From JBGPHT01 sp041484525 (lineage in GTDB: Bacteria; Acidobacteriota; Terriglobia; Bryobacterales; Bryobacteraceae), in the NCBI GenBank assembly GCA_041484525.1, contig JBGPHT010000021.1, positions 1 to 64,000 of the forward strand: a DNA stretch of 64,000 nucleotides, given 5' to 3'. This document shows, one piece after another, positions 8,748 through 18,139 of this stretch. The translations under genes were made by a program, and so were the position numbers. Position 1 is the first letter of the stretch. Each line of letters opens with the position of its first letter. A model generated the notes under the pieces. It searched no databases, had not been told where the DNA came from, and saw only the letters and a list, made by a program, of their open reading frames with translations.

Positions 8748-10271
8748 TCAGTGCGGCGGGCCGATTTGAGCCTCGCGCGCCACTTCTTCCTTCTGCTCCT
8801 GACTCTTCTTCAGGATCTCCTGGTATTTTGCCATGGCCGCAGTGGCCTTCTCCCGGTTTCCCATTGCCTGGTACGCGCGGGCGAGCTGATAATACAGGCT
8901 GCCGTCTTCATCCAGTTCGAGCGCTTTCTCCAGATGGGGGACCGCTTCGGCGTGATTCCCCAGCCGCGCGAGCGCGAGTCCCAGCGAGGCGTCGGCAGAC
9001 AGCATTTTCGGGTCGGAGCTGAGCGCGGTCTTGAGATACATCAGGGCTTTCTGCGGCTCTTCTGTGCGCAGCAGGCTGTCACCGGCGATGAAGTTCATCT
9101 CGGGCGACGCCGGATTGTGCTTCAGGATGGATTCGGCCTCCGCCAGCGCCGCCTTGTAGTCCTGCGCCATGAAGAGCGAGGCGGTGAGTTCCTGCCGGAT
9201 ACGTGGATTGTTCGGCATCAGCGCCAGCGCCTCGCGCCACTCGCGCACCGATTCGAGATGCTGGCCCTGGCCGCGCGCGATCTCTGCGCGAAGCTGGTGC
9301 AGCTCGGCTGAAGGCGGCAATTGGCCCAGCCGGAACAGCGCCTGCATGGAGAGCTCATTGGCGGCTTTCGCCCGCCAGTACAGAGCCTCCGCCGGCAAGG
9401 CGCCGCGGCGAGCCTGCGTGACAATCTGCAAATCGTGTCCGCCGGCGAACTGGCACTCCTCCGGATGAGCCTTGCAGTCGGCCGCGGGAATTGCGCGCTC
9501 CTTGGCATCCTCCTCCAGCGCCCAGTCGGCATGGCCAGTCTTTCGATAGACATCGGCCAGCGCCGCGTGGATGCCGTGCAGGTTCGGCAACTGCTTCGCG
9601 GCTTCGTTGTAAAAGAAGAAACCGCTACGAAACTGCCGGCGTTGAACCCGCGTTTCCGCCACCAGCGCGGCCACATACGCCGACGTTGGATTGGCTTGCT
9701 GCAGCCGATCGAACGCGGCCGCCGCGATCCCCTGATAGGTCATTCCGAGGCCATACCAGGCTCTCGGATCTTCCGCTACGGCGTCGGTGAGTTTGCGATA
9801 TTCCTCGCCGGCTTCATCCAGGCGCTTGGCGTCGAGGAGCGCGCTCGCCAGCATTCCGCGCGTCTCGCTGTCCCCAGGGTTGGCGTTGACAGCTTTGCGC
9901 AGCGGCGCGATGGCTTCACCGGCCTGATTCATGCCCAGCCGCGCCGAGCCGAGTGAAATCAGCGCGGGCAGGGAATTGGGCTGCGCCTTGAGAACCGCCT
10001 CCAGTACCGGAACGGCTTCGCGGTCGTGCCCCGCCATATGCTGCGCCAGCCCGAGGTTCAAAAGCAAACCCGAATCTCCGGGTACGGCCTTCACGAGCTG
10101 GCTGTAGATCGGGATGGCCTCTTCGAAGCGGCCCGCTGCCATGAATTGCCTGGCCTGCGCCGATTTTGCAGCCAGGTCATCGGACTGCCCCCGGGCAACC
10201 TGGGCCGCAAAAAGAAAAAGGGCGGGCAGCAAAGCCGCACGCCCTTGGGAACGACACACCTTCGCTACCAC
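8748..10271 (-). CDS. Secreted TPR-repeat protein (507 aa)
   Basis: A signal peptide (LLPALFLFAAQVARGQ) precedes about a dozen 34-residue TPR units that fill the protein. Typical consensus lines are GRFEEAIPIYSQLVKAVPGD, LLLNLGLAQHMAGHDREAVP and ARLGNHAEAVPHLEKALELD. The start codon overlaps the last codons of the TonB receptor gene by seven bases, and the stop lies two bases before the ASPIC gene, so the three genes are translationally coupled. It is likely a periplasmic scaffold working with the receptor and the ASPIC protein. A hairpin with a T-tract lies inside its signal-peptide codons (10209-10246) and may reduce transcription into this gene. Confidence 0.85.
   Translation of the reverse strand: MVAKVCRSQGRAALLPALFLFAAQVARGQSDDLAAKSAQARQFMAAGRFEEAIPIYSQLVKAVPGDSGLLLNLGLAQHMAGHDREAVPVLEAVLKAQPNSLPALISLGSARLGMNQAGEAIAPLRKAVNANPGDSETRGMLASALLDAKRLDEAGEEYRKLTDAVAEDPRAWYGLGMTYQGIAAAAFDRLQQANPTSAYVAALVAETRVQRRQFRSGFFFYNEAAKQLPNLHGIHAALADVYRKTGHADWALEEDAKERAIPAADCKAHPEECQFAGGHDLQIVTQARRGALPAEALYWRAKAANELSMQALFRLGQLPPSAELHQLRAEIARGQGQHLESVREWREALALMPNNPRIRQELTASLFMAQDYKAALAEAESILKHNPASPEMNFIAGDSLLRTEEPQKALMYLKTALSSDPKMLSADASLGLALARLGNHAEAVPHLEKALELDEDGSLYYQLARAYQAMGNREKATAAMAKYQEILKKSQEQKEEVAREAQIGPPH
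10209..10246 (-). terminator. Hairpin plus T-tract inside the TPR signal-peptide codons
   Basis: On the minus strand AAGGGCG (10246-10240) pairs perfectly with CGCCCTT (10224-10218) across a 15-base loop. It is followed at once by TTTCTTTTT (10217-10209). This has the form of an intrinsic terminator for the receptor gene, placed about 25 bases into the downstream coding sequence. It could act as an attenuator that sets a high receptor-to-TPR ratio. Confidence 0.55.
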
Positions 10272-13200
10272 TCCATACGCAATCCGAAGCGGACATTGCG
10301 CTCACCAGACGCGCTGGTGATTTGCATGAAGGTGCCGGAGGTAACGCTGGTGGCGGGACCGCCGAAATGCGACGTGTTGGCGAGGTTGAAGAATTGAGCC
10401 CGGAACTGCAACTTAGCTCTTTCCTTAATGGCGAAGTCGCGCGTGACGTCCAGGTCGGTGTTGAAGAGGCCTGGGTTACGCAGGACATTTCGTCCGCTCG
10501 ATCCGAATCGGACTGCGGTTACGGCGGCAAACGCCGTCGGGTCAAAGTATAGTTGGCCCGGTCCGGCATTGCCTATCCGAGTGACATCCTTCACCTGGTC
10601 GGCAGTCTGGGTGTTATTCGGTGCATTGAGCGAGGAACCCGGCGCACCCACGGTGAACGGCGTGCCCGTGTAGGCCGATAGGATGCCGTTCGCCTGCCAT
10701 CCACCGAGCACCCAGGCCGCGGGGCCCGATTTCGCCAGTGTCTTGCCCTTGCCGAACGGGAGTTCGTAGACCCAGCCCATCTGCAGAACGTGGGTCCGGT
10801 CGAAGCCGGCGGTGGCGCGGTTGCGTTGGAACACGGGAGCCCAATTCCAACCTACAGCGGCCCAGCCGTCGTCGTCAGTGTAGTCGATGGCTTTCGCGTA
10901 CGTATAGGCGCCCTTCAACATCAGGCCCTTCGCGAATGAGCGGTTCACGGCAATCTGGAGCGAATGGTAGCTCGAACTCAGGTAGCCGTCCCACATGTTG
11001 GTGGCGATGGTGCGGCCGAATTGCGCGGCAAACGGCAGGCCGGCCGTGCCCGAGCCCGGGAAGCCGGCATTGATGTCGAAGTCGGCCAGCAGGTGGACCG
11101 AATGCGAACCAACGTATCCGATCGACGTCACGATGTTCTGCGGCAGCTTCCGCTCCAGCGTGAAGTTCCAGCTCTGCACATATCCACGATGAATGTAACT
11201 CCAGGGGCTGCGCTCCGATACATCCTTCGGCAGCGAGACGACGCCCGAGCTCAGGTCCGGCCCCACCGGATTCGGAACGCCGTTCTTGAACGTGGTGGCC
11301 CAACCGAAACCGCTCGCCGTAGCAGCGGCGTTAATGACCAGCGGATACCAGCCGCGCAGCGGACGCGAGAACGGTATCGGGTCGAAGTTCAGACCATATC
11401 CGGCGCGAATCACGGTGCTATCGCCCAGACGATAGGCGAGACCGATGCGCGGAGCGAACAAGGTCTTGCTGACACCGATGCCGGCGTTTTCCGGCGTGTT
11501 GCCGCGGCCGCCCAGGGCGACCTGGTTGGTGTACGGATTCAGTTGTTCGATGCCCTTGCCGGCGCGCGTCATCAGCGGGTAAAACTCGTAGCGCAGGCCG
11601 ATATTGATGGTGAGGTTGCGGCTGACCTGCCAGCGATCGCGGATGTAGAAGCCAAACTGCCATTCGCGTCCGGTCGACAGAATATTTTGCAGACTCTTCT
11701 CGGAATCCTCCGAGAGCCCTAGCAGGAAGGCCGCATAGGCGTTGTACTGGTTCTGCGCCGGCCCGCCGCGCAGCGCGGTCTCCTGACCGTTGAAGCCAAG
11801 TCCGCCGCGCGGACCGAAGTTGCCGATCTCCGGTTGCCAGTGGTTCAGGTGATGCCGAACCAGGTCGAAGCCGAACCGCACTTCATGCGCGCCCTTGGTC
11901 CAGGTGAGATTGTCGCTATGCGTGAAGCTCTCTTCCACGCGTGTCAGCGGCATCCAGTTGGGCACTCCGAAGCCGGTGTAACCCGTGATGCTGATGTTGA
12001 TAAAACCGCTCTGCAGCGGGTCCGCACCGTTGACGTTCGGAATGCCCATTTGCTGACCGTAGTTCGTGCCGAAGTCGTTCGGCAGAAGGTGCTGGCCCTG
12101 GCGTTCGTAACCTAGGACGCCGTCCAACAGGAGAGTCGGAGTCAGAATGCGAGTGTGTCCGATGGTGGCGACTTGGATCAACGTATCGCCCTGGCCTGGA
12201 TCGGAGCCGGGCAGTCCGGGACCGCCGGCGACGCCGAATACGGCCTTGCCGCCCGATAGGGCCCACATACGTCCGTACTTGCCCCAGATCTGTTCCTTCT
12301 CGCTCTCGACGATGTTTACCTTGGCATCGAGATAGTTGCGGCTCAAGATCGGTCCGCCGGATGCAAAGTAATTGTTCGTAAAAGGATTCGGTCCGACGAG
12401 GTTGATCGACGGGTAGTAGGCCTGAATCTTCTGCGCGATCGGATCGATCATGTTGGAGGGGATCTTGTTGCCGGCGAATGGCGAGCGGCCGGAGCCGTCG
12501 GCGTTGCCGGTGGTCGGGTCGTAGATCACCGTCGGGACGGCGCTGAAGTCGCCGGCTTTGAACGCATCGGTCGGAACCGTGTAGAAGCCCGGTGAAGCCT
12601 GGCGCTGGCGTGTGCCATCGAAGCTCAAAAAGTAGAACGCCTTGTTCTTCTTGATGGGACCGCCGATGGTGCCGCCGAAGTTGTTGTAAATGGCAAGCGG
12701 TTTGGTGGTGCCGGCGGCCTGGAAGAACGCGCGCGAGTTCAGATGCTGGTTATTGTTGAACTCAAACGCGCTGCCGTGCATATTGTTGGTGCCGGATTTG
12801 GTCACCACGGTAATCGCCGACGAACCCGCCATCCCCTGTTCGGCGTCCGCCGCACCGGTGGTGATGTTGACCACGTCGACGTTCTCTTCCGGCGTCACGT
12901 AGCCCACGTGGTGAGGCAGCCACACGTTGACGCTGGTGGCGCCGTCAATTCGCGTAATGTTGGTCTGCGCGTTGCCCCCGTTGATGTGAGTGTTGAGGGC
13001 GCGGCCGGGAGTATCCGTGATCGAGTTCTGGAGCGCCGCGGGCAGCGCGCCGGGCACCAGGTTGATCAGCGTCTGGTAGTTGCGATACCCGCCGATCGGC
13101 AGGCTGGTGATCGCCTTGCTGGTAATCTCCGAGTGCGTGTCGGACTTATCGGTCTGCAGCGCGACGGTCGTGCCTTCCACGGTCACCTGTTCGGTGGCCT

Positions 13201-13564
13201 GGCCAACCTCGAGTTTCGAATCGATACGCTGAATGGTGTTCGGCGTCACGTCGAACTCCGTGGCCACGAAAGCCCGGAAGCCGGTTGCGGTCACCTTCAC
13301 GTCGTACTTGCCCGGAGCCACATTGACGAAAGAATAACGTCCGCCTTCATCCGTCTTTTCGGTCCGTTCGACGCCCGTCTGTTTGCTGTTTAGCAGCACC
13401 GTCGCGCCCGGAACCACAGCCCCGGAAGGATCGGCGATCGTTCCAACCACAGATCCGTAGAGCACCTGTGCGACAGCCGGGCGCGTCGTGGCGCCGAGAA
13501 GCAGTGCCACTAGCAGAAGCCCGGGTAACCAATAGGAGACAAACCTGGTACGCGTAGATTTCAT
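10265..13564 (-). CDS. TonB-dependent receptor with N-terminal Cna-B (carboxypeptidase regulatory-like) domain
   Basis: The start at 13564 (MKSTRTRF...) is chosen because GAGGGGGG lies eight bases upstream; ATG at 13570 is too close to that site. The signal peptide ends near TTRPAVAQ. It is followed by a Cna-B domain (VLYGSVVGTIADPSGAVVPG), a plug-like region (NGGNAQTNITRIDGA, VDVVNITTGAADAEQGMAGS) and a roughly 850-residue outer-membrane beta-barrel ending in the aromatic strand RNVRFGLRMEW. These 1000-1300-residue 'Oar-like' receptors are abundant in Acidobacteria and probably import oligosaccharides or other large nutrients using TonB energy. It leads the operon with the TPR and ASPIC genes. 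The substrate cannot be told from sequence. Confidence 0.9.
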   Translation of the reverse strand: MKSTRTRFVSYWLPGLLLVALLLGATTRPAVAQVLYGSVVGTIADPSGAVVPGATVLLNSKQTGVERTEKTDEGGRYSFVNVAPGKYDVKVTATGFRAFVATEFDVTPNTIQRIDSKLEVGQATEQVTVEGTTVALQTDKSDTHSEITSKAITSLPIGGYRNYQTLINLVPGALPAALQNSITDTPGRALNTHINGGNAQTNITRIDGATSVNVWLPHHVGYVTPEENVDVVNITTGAADAEQGMAGSSAITVVTKSGTNNMHGSAFEFNNNQHLNSRAFFQAAGTTKPLAIYNNFGGTIGGPIKKNKAFYFLSFDGTRQRQASPGFYTVPTDAFKAGDFSAVPTVIYDPTTGNADGSGRSPFAGNKIPSNMIDPIAQKIQAYYPSINLVGPNPFTNNYFASGGPILSRNYLDAKVNIVESEKEQIWGKYGRMWALSGGKAVFGVAGGPGLPGSDPGQGDTLIQVATIGHTRILTPTLLLDGVLGYERQGQHLLPNDFGTNYGQQMGIPNVNGADPLQSGFINISITGYTGFGVPNWMPLTRVEESFTHSDNLTWTKGAHEVRFGFDLVRHHLNHWQPEIGNFGPRGGLGFNGQETALRGGPAQNQYNAYAAFLLGLSEDSEKSLQNILSTGREWQFGFYIRDRWQVSRNLTINIGLRYEFYPLMTRAGKGIEQLNPYTNQVALGGRGNTPENAGIGVSKTLFAPRIGLAYRLGDSTVIRAGYGLNFDPIPFSRPLRGWYPLVINAAATASGFGWATTFKNGVPNPVGPDLSSGVVSLPKDVSERSPWSYIHRGYVQSWNFTLERKLPQNIVTSIGYVGSHSVHLLADFDINAGFPGSGTAGLPFAAQFGRTIATNMWDGYLSSSYHSLQIAVNRSFAKGLMLKGAYTYAKAIDYTDDDGWAAVGWNWAPVFQRNRATAGFDRTHVLQMGWVYELPFGKGKTLAKSGPAAWVLGGWQANGILSAYTGTPFTVGAPGSSLNAPNNTQTADQVKDVTRIGNAGPGQLYFDPTAFAAVTAVRFGSSGRNVLRNPGLFNTDLDVTRDFAIKERAKLQFRAQFFNLANTSHFGGPATSVTSGTFMQITSASGERNVRFGLRMEW

Positions 13565-13792
13565 GTGCATTTCCCCCCTCTTTAGGGCACAAATTGTAAA
13601 CTCAGTTCTCTGAGGCAATTGTATGAGGTTTAAGCCTTTCGAGCCTGGATGTCAAGCCCTTTTTGCAGGATCCGGTTCGCCCGGCTACGATGACCGCCGG
13701 CGAATCGTGCAAAATCGCCGGCAGCGCTGAAGGGCCTACCTCCGGCGGTCGCCTGCGAAGGTGGTGCAGCCGACACGGCGAGCGGTATTCCT

Positions 13793-14651
13793 TCACTGGG
13801 AGCTGCCTACTTTCATGGTGACCGCGTTGCTTGCGTTGGAACCAATCACCACAAAGACGGGCGACTGCCCGGAAAGTGCCGCACTGTCCGGCACGCGTAC
13901 GCTCGGCGCAGACGTTGTAGGCGAAGTATAAAGTGCGGGACGAATCGATATAGGTGAACCAGTAATTCTGATCCGTGTGCTGGCGCCAGAGTGGCGCGAA
14001 GCCGGCGCCGTCGGGGGCGAAAATGCCCTTTACGGATACGCCGGAGGCATGCGAAAAGATGTCGAGCGTGAAGCGCGCTCCGGCGATGTCCTCGAGCTCG
14101 AAACGCACAGTGGAAATGTCCGGCGCGATCCCCAACGCCTAAAGGATCTCGGTGACGATGAGGTAGGTTGGACTGAAGTCCCTGACCCACGAATCGTTCT
14201 CGTGGGACACGATCGAAGCAATTGACTGATAGGCATCTTCGATGGAGCGGTCGCCGATGCGCAAGACGCGCGCTCCCACGGCCCTTGGATAGTCCGTTCC
14301 AGCGGCGGTGATAAAGAATCCGTCCTCAAACCATCGCAGATTCAAAGGCAGCACATGGAAGCTCGCGCCGGCCTGGGTGAGATACAGGTTAGTGTGCCCA
14401 TCGCCCGGCAGGGCGACGATACGCGCCATCCCCACCAGGACCTCGGGATCGCTCAGTTGAGGAATGGCATTGCGCAGATCGCTGACTGCCTGATTGAAGA
14501 CGCTGCGCGGCGTCTGGAAGAAGAGGTTGGGGTGCAGCACCGGGAGTTGCGTGGCGATGGTATCCAGATCCTGCTGCCATCGCGCATCGCGGGCGGGGTC
14601 GGCTGCCGTCAACTGCGGCAGGCAGGCGAGGAGCAGCAACAGGACTCTCAT
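13793..14651 (-). pseudogene. Chimeric remnant: S41-type protease N-terminus joined to a TIGR03437-like tail
   Basis: From 14651 a signal peptide (MRVLLLLLACLPQLTAAD) leads into a region like the N-terminal part of S41-family peptidases (LDTIATQLPVLHPNLF, GDGHTNLYL). The frame is broken by an in-frame TAG at 14139-14141 (after YLIVTEIL) and resumes with ALGIAPDISTVRFELEDIAG to YFTYIDSSRTLYFAYN-like sequence near 13920. The catalytic protease core is missing. A frame change then leads into VPDSAALSGQSPVFVVIG and SNASNAVTMKVGSSQ with a stop at 13793-13795, which resembles the end of a TIGR03437-type domain. The locus therefore looks like a deletion fusion of two genes and should be non-functional. 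Confidence 0.65.
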
Positions 14652-14981
14652 ACGAACTCAATGATAGGGTGCGCAACTCACCGGTTCCATCGTTTTCCCG
14701 ATGAACGGTTGGATTTGTCGTTGGGCGGCAAAAAGGGTGGCAGTGAGGCTACGGGCCGACTTTGAGCGCAGTGCCGCGATGGCTATTTCCTTCTTGCGCC
14801 CGAATGTTCCTCCACGTCCTGCCACTTGATGCCATGATAAGTTCAGCAGTCCAATGGAAATCCCGGTTCCGTTTCGATCTAAGCCCATCCACCCGGACGC
14901 GCCGGTGGTTCTCGCAATCGTTTTCTCCGCTCTGGTCCAGGCCGATGGCGTCGTGAACGCTGATAGGCGGAGGAGCCAAAC
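14652..14981. other. Intergenic stretch without recognisable feature
   Basis: About 330 bases separate the protease remnant from the repeat lipoprotein. Short open frames are present on the minus strand but have no recognisable motif, no signal sequence and no good ribosome site. No hairpin with a T-tract or tRNA-like sequence was seen. Confidence 0.5.
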
Positions 14982-16043
14982 ATGAAGCTCAAGAGTGTTC
15001 TCATCGGACTAGTCTCTTTGCTGGCGACTTTCTCCTGCACTAAGGCGCCGGATGATCCCTTCTGTCGTTACGAGCCGCTGCCGGCGAGCTCGGGGATTCC
15101 CGCCGGGCAGGGGGGCGTTCAGATCGCGGCTTCGGCGGATGAATACTTCTACATTCTGGACAAGACTGGCAAGGAGATCGCCCACAGCCGCCTCAACATG
15201 TCCGCGTCGGCCAAGCCTGGAGACTACACTGCCAAGGTCAACAATTCCACTCACCCGGTACAGGTTCGAGAGAAAGCTTTGACAAAATGCTCCGCGGGCA
15301 CGGTCCTGCTTCGCGGAAGCACGGATGAGTATTATTACGTGCTTGATTCCACCGGCCATGAGATGGCGCACAACAAACTCGGGAGTGGCCTGGCGTTTTT
15401 CCCGGGCAAATACACGCTTCAAGTAAACAACACACCCCAGGAATTTGAAATCAAGCCCGGCGCCGTCACTGAGGTCCAGGCAGGTATCCTTACGGTTCCC
15501 GGAAGCACGGATGAATACTACTATGTTCTGGACTCCACAGGCAGGGAACTCGCCCACCAGAAACTGTCAAGACCGCTGGCCTTTATGCCGGGCGCGCGCA
15601 CCGTCAAAGTGAATAACACATCGGCTACTGTTCGGATCGCCGCTGGTTCCCTGGCGGAGTTAAGAACCGGTGCGCTCCTCATGCATGGGACTACGGATGA
15701 ATACTATTACGTATTCAGCGTCGCCGGCAATGAACTGGCGCACCACAAACTGGAAGGTCCGCTCTCCTTCGTGGAAGGCGACTACACGGTCAAGGTCAAT
15801 AACACCGCGGTGCCGGTGAAAGTCGAAGCCGGCAAGACCAATGAATACCAGACCGCCACTCTGAGCGTGAAGAGCGCCGGAGATCAATACTATTACGTTC
15901 TCGACCGGAACGGCACCGAGCTTGGACATAACAAGCTCAACGCTCCGCTGGCCTTCCCCGAGGGCACCTACTCGGTAAAAGTCGCCAACGAGACGCGCCC
16001 GGTCACCCTTACCGCCGCCAAAATAACCGTACTGAACTGGTAG
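14982..16043 (+). CDS. Lipoprotein made of five exact 62-residue repeats
   Basis: The 353-residue protein starts with a lipoprotein-type signal (MKLKSVLIGLVSLLATFSC, candidate lipidated Cys19), followed by a short linker to residue 43. Residues 44-353 are exactly five tandem units of 62 residues with no insertion or deletion between them. Each unit has the pattern DEYYYVLDSTG, then E-hydrophobic-A-H-x-K-L, then PLAF-x-x-G-x-YTVKVNNT, then a variable strand pair. The G-x-YTVKV-N part recalls PEGA-like or other small beta-sandwich domains, which suggests an extracellular binding role. It has no partner gene in an operon. No known family was recognised, so no function is assigned. Confidence 0.85.
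   Translation: MKLKSVLIGLVSLLATFSCTKAPDDPFCRYEPLPASSGIPAGQGGVQIAASADEYFYILDKTGKEIAHSRLNMSASAKPGDYTAKVNNSTHPVQVREKALTKCSAGTVLLRGSTDEYYYVLDSTGHEMAHNKLGSGLAFFPGKYTLQVNNTPQEFEIKPGAVTEVQAGILTVPGSTDEYYYVLDSTGRELAHQKLSRPLAFMPGARTVKVNNTSATVRIAAGSLAELRTGALLMHGTTDEYYYVFSVAGNELAHHKLEGPLSFVEGDYTVKVNNTAVPVKVEAGKTNEYQTATLSVKSAGDQYYYVLDRNGTELGHNKLNAPLAFPEGTYSVKVANETRPVTLTAAKITVLNW
15111..16040 (+). repeat. Five tandem 186-bp coding repeats
   Basis: The units start at 15111, 15297, 15483, 15669 and 15855, each 186 bases and ending flush with the stop codon. Unit 1 is the most diverged (EYFYILDKTGKEIAHSRL). Units 2 and 3 are closest (both with STDEYYYVLDSTG). The spacing is exact over 930 bases, so in-frame amplification with conserved unit length is likely. 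Confidence 0.9.
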
Positions 16044-16297
16044 AAGCACTGGATGTCCACGTGTAGCTGACCGAGTGCCCTTGGCGGCACGCCGCCTGTT
16101 TCCCAGTGCCCGTGACTCGTTCCCAGGTTACGTGGGGGCTTCTGGACCATCTCCCCCTTTTCCAATCGGCCGCCCGAGGAAATCATGCGGCTCAGCGTCG
16201 GTCTCGGATCCCTACGGCCTCGGAAATCTCAGCAGTTCTCGGCGCTGGCGTCACAAAGCCGGTAGCCTTTGGTTAGGCGTTTTGATGCGGCGAACCC

Positions 16298-16960
16298 GTG
16301 CGCGGCGGTAAACTCAATCTTGTGCACAAAGTCGCAATTGCGCTGCTTCTCACGCTTCAGATCGGACTCTCTGCCGACGAGGCCGGCTTCACTTCCCTAT
16401 TCGACGGGAAGACCCTGAGGGGATGGAAACTCGTCGGCGGCCACGGCCCCGGCTACGTCGTGCAGGACGGCAAAATCGTGTGCCCTGCCGCAGGAGGGGG
16501 CAATCTCTTTACTGAAAAGGAATTTGGCAATTTTGTGCTTCGCTTCGAGTTTGTGCTTACTGCCGGCGCAAACAATGGCATCGGCATTCGCGCGCCGTAT
16601 GACGGGGACGCCGCCTACCAAGGCATGGAAATTCAAGTTCTCGACGATGGCGACCAGGTGTACCAAGGCAAGATCCGGCCGGAACAGTATCATGGCTCCG
16701 TCTATGATGTGATCCCCGCCCGTACCGGCTATCGCAAACCGCTCGGCGAGTGGAACGAAGAGGAAATTGTCGCCGACGGCCGCCGTATCAAAGTGACGCT
16801 GAACGGCGCGATCATTCTCGACGCTGATCTCGGCATCGTTAAAGAGCCGAAAGTCTTGGCCCGTCACCCCGGCCTCGCTCGCCCCGCCGGCCATATCGGA
16901 CTCCTGGGCCACGGGACCCTTGTCGAGTTCCGCAACATCCGCCTCAAGGAACTGCCCTGA
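16298..16960 (+). CDS. DUF1080 (3-keto-disaccharide hydrolase) domain secreted protein
   Basis: The reading frame begins with GTG at 16298; GTG at 16322 gives a tighter signal peptide (HKVAIALLLTLQIGLSAD) and is an equally good start. The mature protein has the DUF1080 hallmarks: FTSLFDGKTLRGWK near the start, GNFVLRFEF, NNGIGIRAPYDGD, YQGMEIQVLDD, YHGSVYDVIPA, and a closing HIGLLGHGTLVEFRNIRLKE. This concanavalin-like lectin fold is found in secreted enzymes acting on glycosides, and members were recently linked to 3-keto-glycoside hydrolysis. It stands alone. The family is clear; the substrate is inferred only from the family. Confidence 0.88.
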   Translation: MRGGKLNLVHKVAIALLLTLQIGLSADEAGFTSLFDGKTLRGWKLVGGHGPGYVVQDGKIVCPAAGGGNLFTEKEFGNFVLRFEFVLTAGANNGIGIRAPYDGDAAYQGMEIQVLDDGDQVYQGKIRPEQYHGSVYDVIPARTGYRKPLGEWNEEEIVADGRRIKVTLNGAIILDADLGIVKEPKVLARHPGLARPAGHIGLLGHGTLVEFRNIRLKELP

Positions 16961-17205
16961 CATCCGGCCCGCTCCGGTCGTATCATCGGCCGCTCCGAAA
17001 ATTGGAGCTTGCGCTAACGCTCGCAACTCCCTGATGCGATCCCCGACGCCCGTGCGGTCGTCTCGGCCAGGCTCTCGTTGGGCCCGGGTTCGACTCCACA
17101 AAGCGGCCGGCCTGATTCGGGAGGCTCTGGGATCGAAGCCGGCCCGCTAACATAGAGGGAGCGGAAAAGAGGCTCTCACAATTCTCCTTCCGCCTGGAGG
17201 ATGCA

Positions 17206-17985
17206 TTGAAACTTTCCAGGAGAAACACCTTGACAGCGCTGGCGGCGGCTACTCTCCAGTCCACTGCTGCCGCCGCATCCGCTTCCACCAGGCGTGACCG
17301 GAATTCGGCCGCCATCCGGCTCATCGTTCTCGACGTCGGCGGAACCATCGTCGCGGACCGCGGAGACGTCCCCGAAACGTTGCGGAGTGCCATGGCCGAT
17401 CGCGGGGTCACGGTTACTCCGGCTGAGATCAGCCAATGGAGGGGGGCTTCCAAACGTGAGACCGTCCGGCATTTCGTCGAGCGGCAAAACAAGCCGCTCG
17501 CTGTCGATCGGAACGACCTGGCCGCCGCCATATACCAGGACTTCAGGGCGCGTACGATCGAAATCTACCGGACCGTGCCGCCGATCGACGGCGCCGAAGA
17601 CGCCATTCGTAATCTCCGCCAGAGGGGTTATCTTCTGGCCACAACCACGGGCTTCGATCGGGAAATCACCAACTCAATCTTTCACCGCCTCGGTTGGGAA
17701 GAATACTTCGTCGCCACCGTCTGCAGCGACGATGTTGTCCAGGGAAGGCCTTCCCCGTTCATGATCTTTCACGCCATGGAATCGGCGCGTGTGAACAGCG
17801 TGGCGGAAGTCATGGCCGTCGGGGACACGCCCCTCGACCTTCAAGCTGGCGCCAATGCGGGTCTGCGTGCTGTGGTCGGAGTGCTCTCGGGAGCTTCCCG
17901 CCTCGACGTGCTTCGCCGCGAGACCCACAGCCACATCTTGCCGAGCGTGGCGAATCTCCCCGCGCTGCTCGGCAAGAAGCTCTGA
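17206..17985 (+). CDS. HAD-superfamily hydrolase, phosphonatase-like, with Tat-like leader
   Basis: TTG at 17206 is used as start because TGGAGG (17195-17200) lies five bases upstream. The N-terminus (KLSRRNTLTALAAATLQS) looks like a twin-arginine leader. HAD motif I is VLDVGGTIV (the nucleophile Asp followed by the G-G-T seen in phosphonatase-like members). A cap segment has WRGASKRETVRHF with the Lys expected in the phosphonatase-like subgroup. Motif II is TTTGFD, motif III is GRPSPFMIFHAM with Arg where Lys is usual, and motif IV is VGDTPLDLQAG. It likely dephosphorylates a small metabolite; phosphonate cleavage is not shown. An exported HAD of this type is unusual. Confidence 0.75.
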   Translation: MKLSRRNTLTALAAATLQSTAAAASASTRRDRNSAAIRLIVLDVGGTIVADRGDVPETLRSAMADRGVTVTPAEISQWRGASKRETVRHFVERQNKPLAVDRNDLAAAIYQDFRARTIEIYRTVPPIDGAEDAIRNLRQRGYLLATTTGFDREITNSIFHRLGWEEYFVATVCSDDVVQGRPSPFMIFHAMESARVNSVAEVMAVGDTPLDLQAGANAGLRAVVGVLSGASRLDVLRRETHSHILPSVANLPALLGKKL

Positions 17986-18139
17986 TTATCAGAATATAGC
18001 GTTGTCGTATGGGGCGGCCCCGCCTCTGTCACACCGGCTGCTCTCCGCCACGGCTGTCCTGTTCCGTTTCGCGGCTGGATTGTCGCCGGGTGCGCGCCGC
18101 GAACGGCCCGCTGTGCTCAACTTGCGAGAAGATATTGAA

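Noticed and set aside
14749..14979. 76-codon minus-strand frame before the repeat lipoprotein
   Set aside because: No signal, motif or ribosome site; composition looks non-coding.
17080..17110. T-arm-like GGTTCGACTCC
   Set aside because: The flanking bases do not form a T stem and no other tRNA arms are present.
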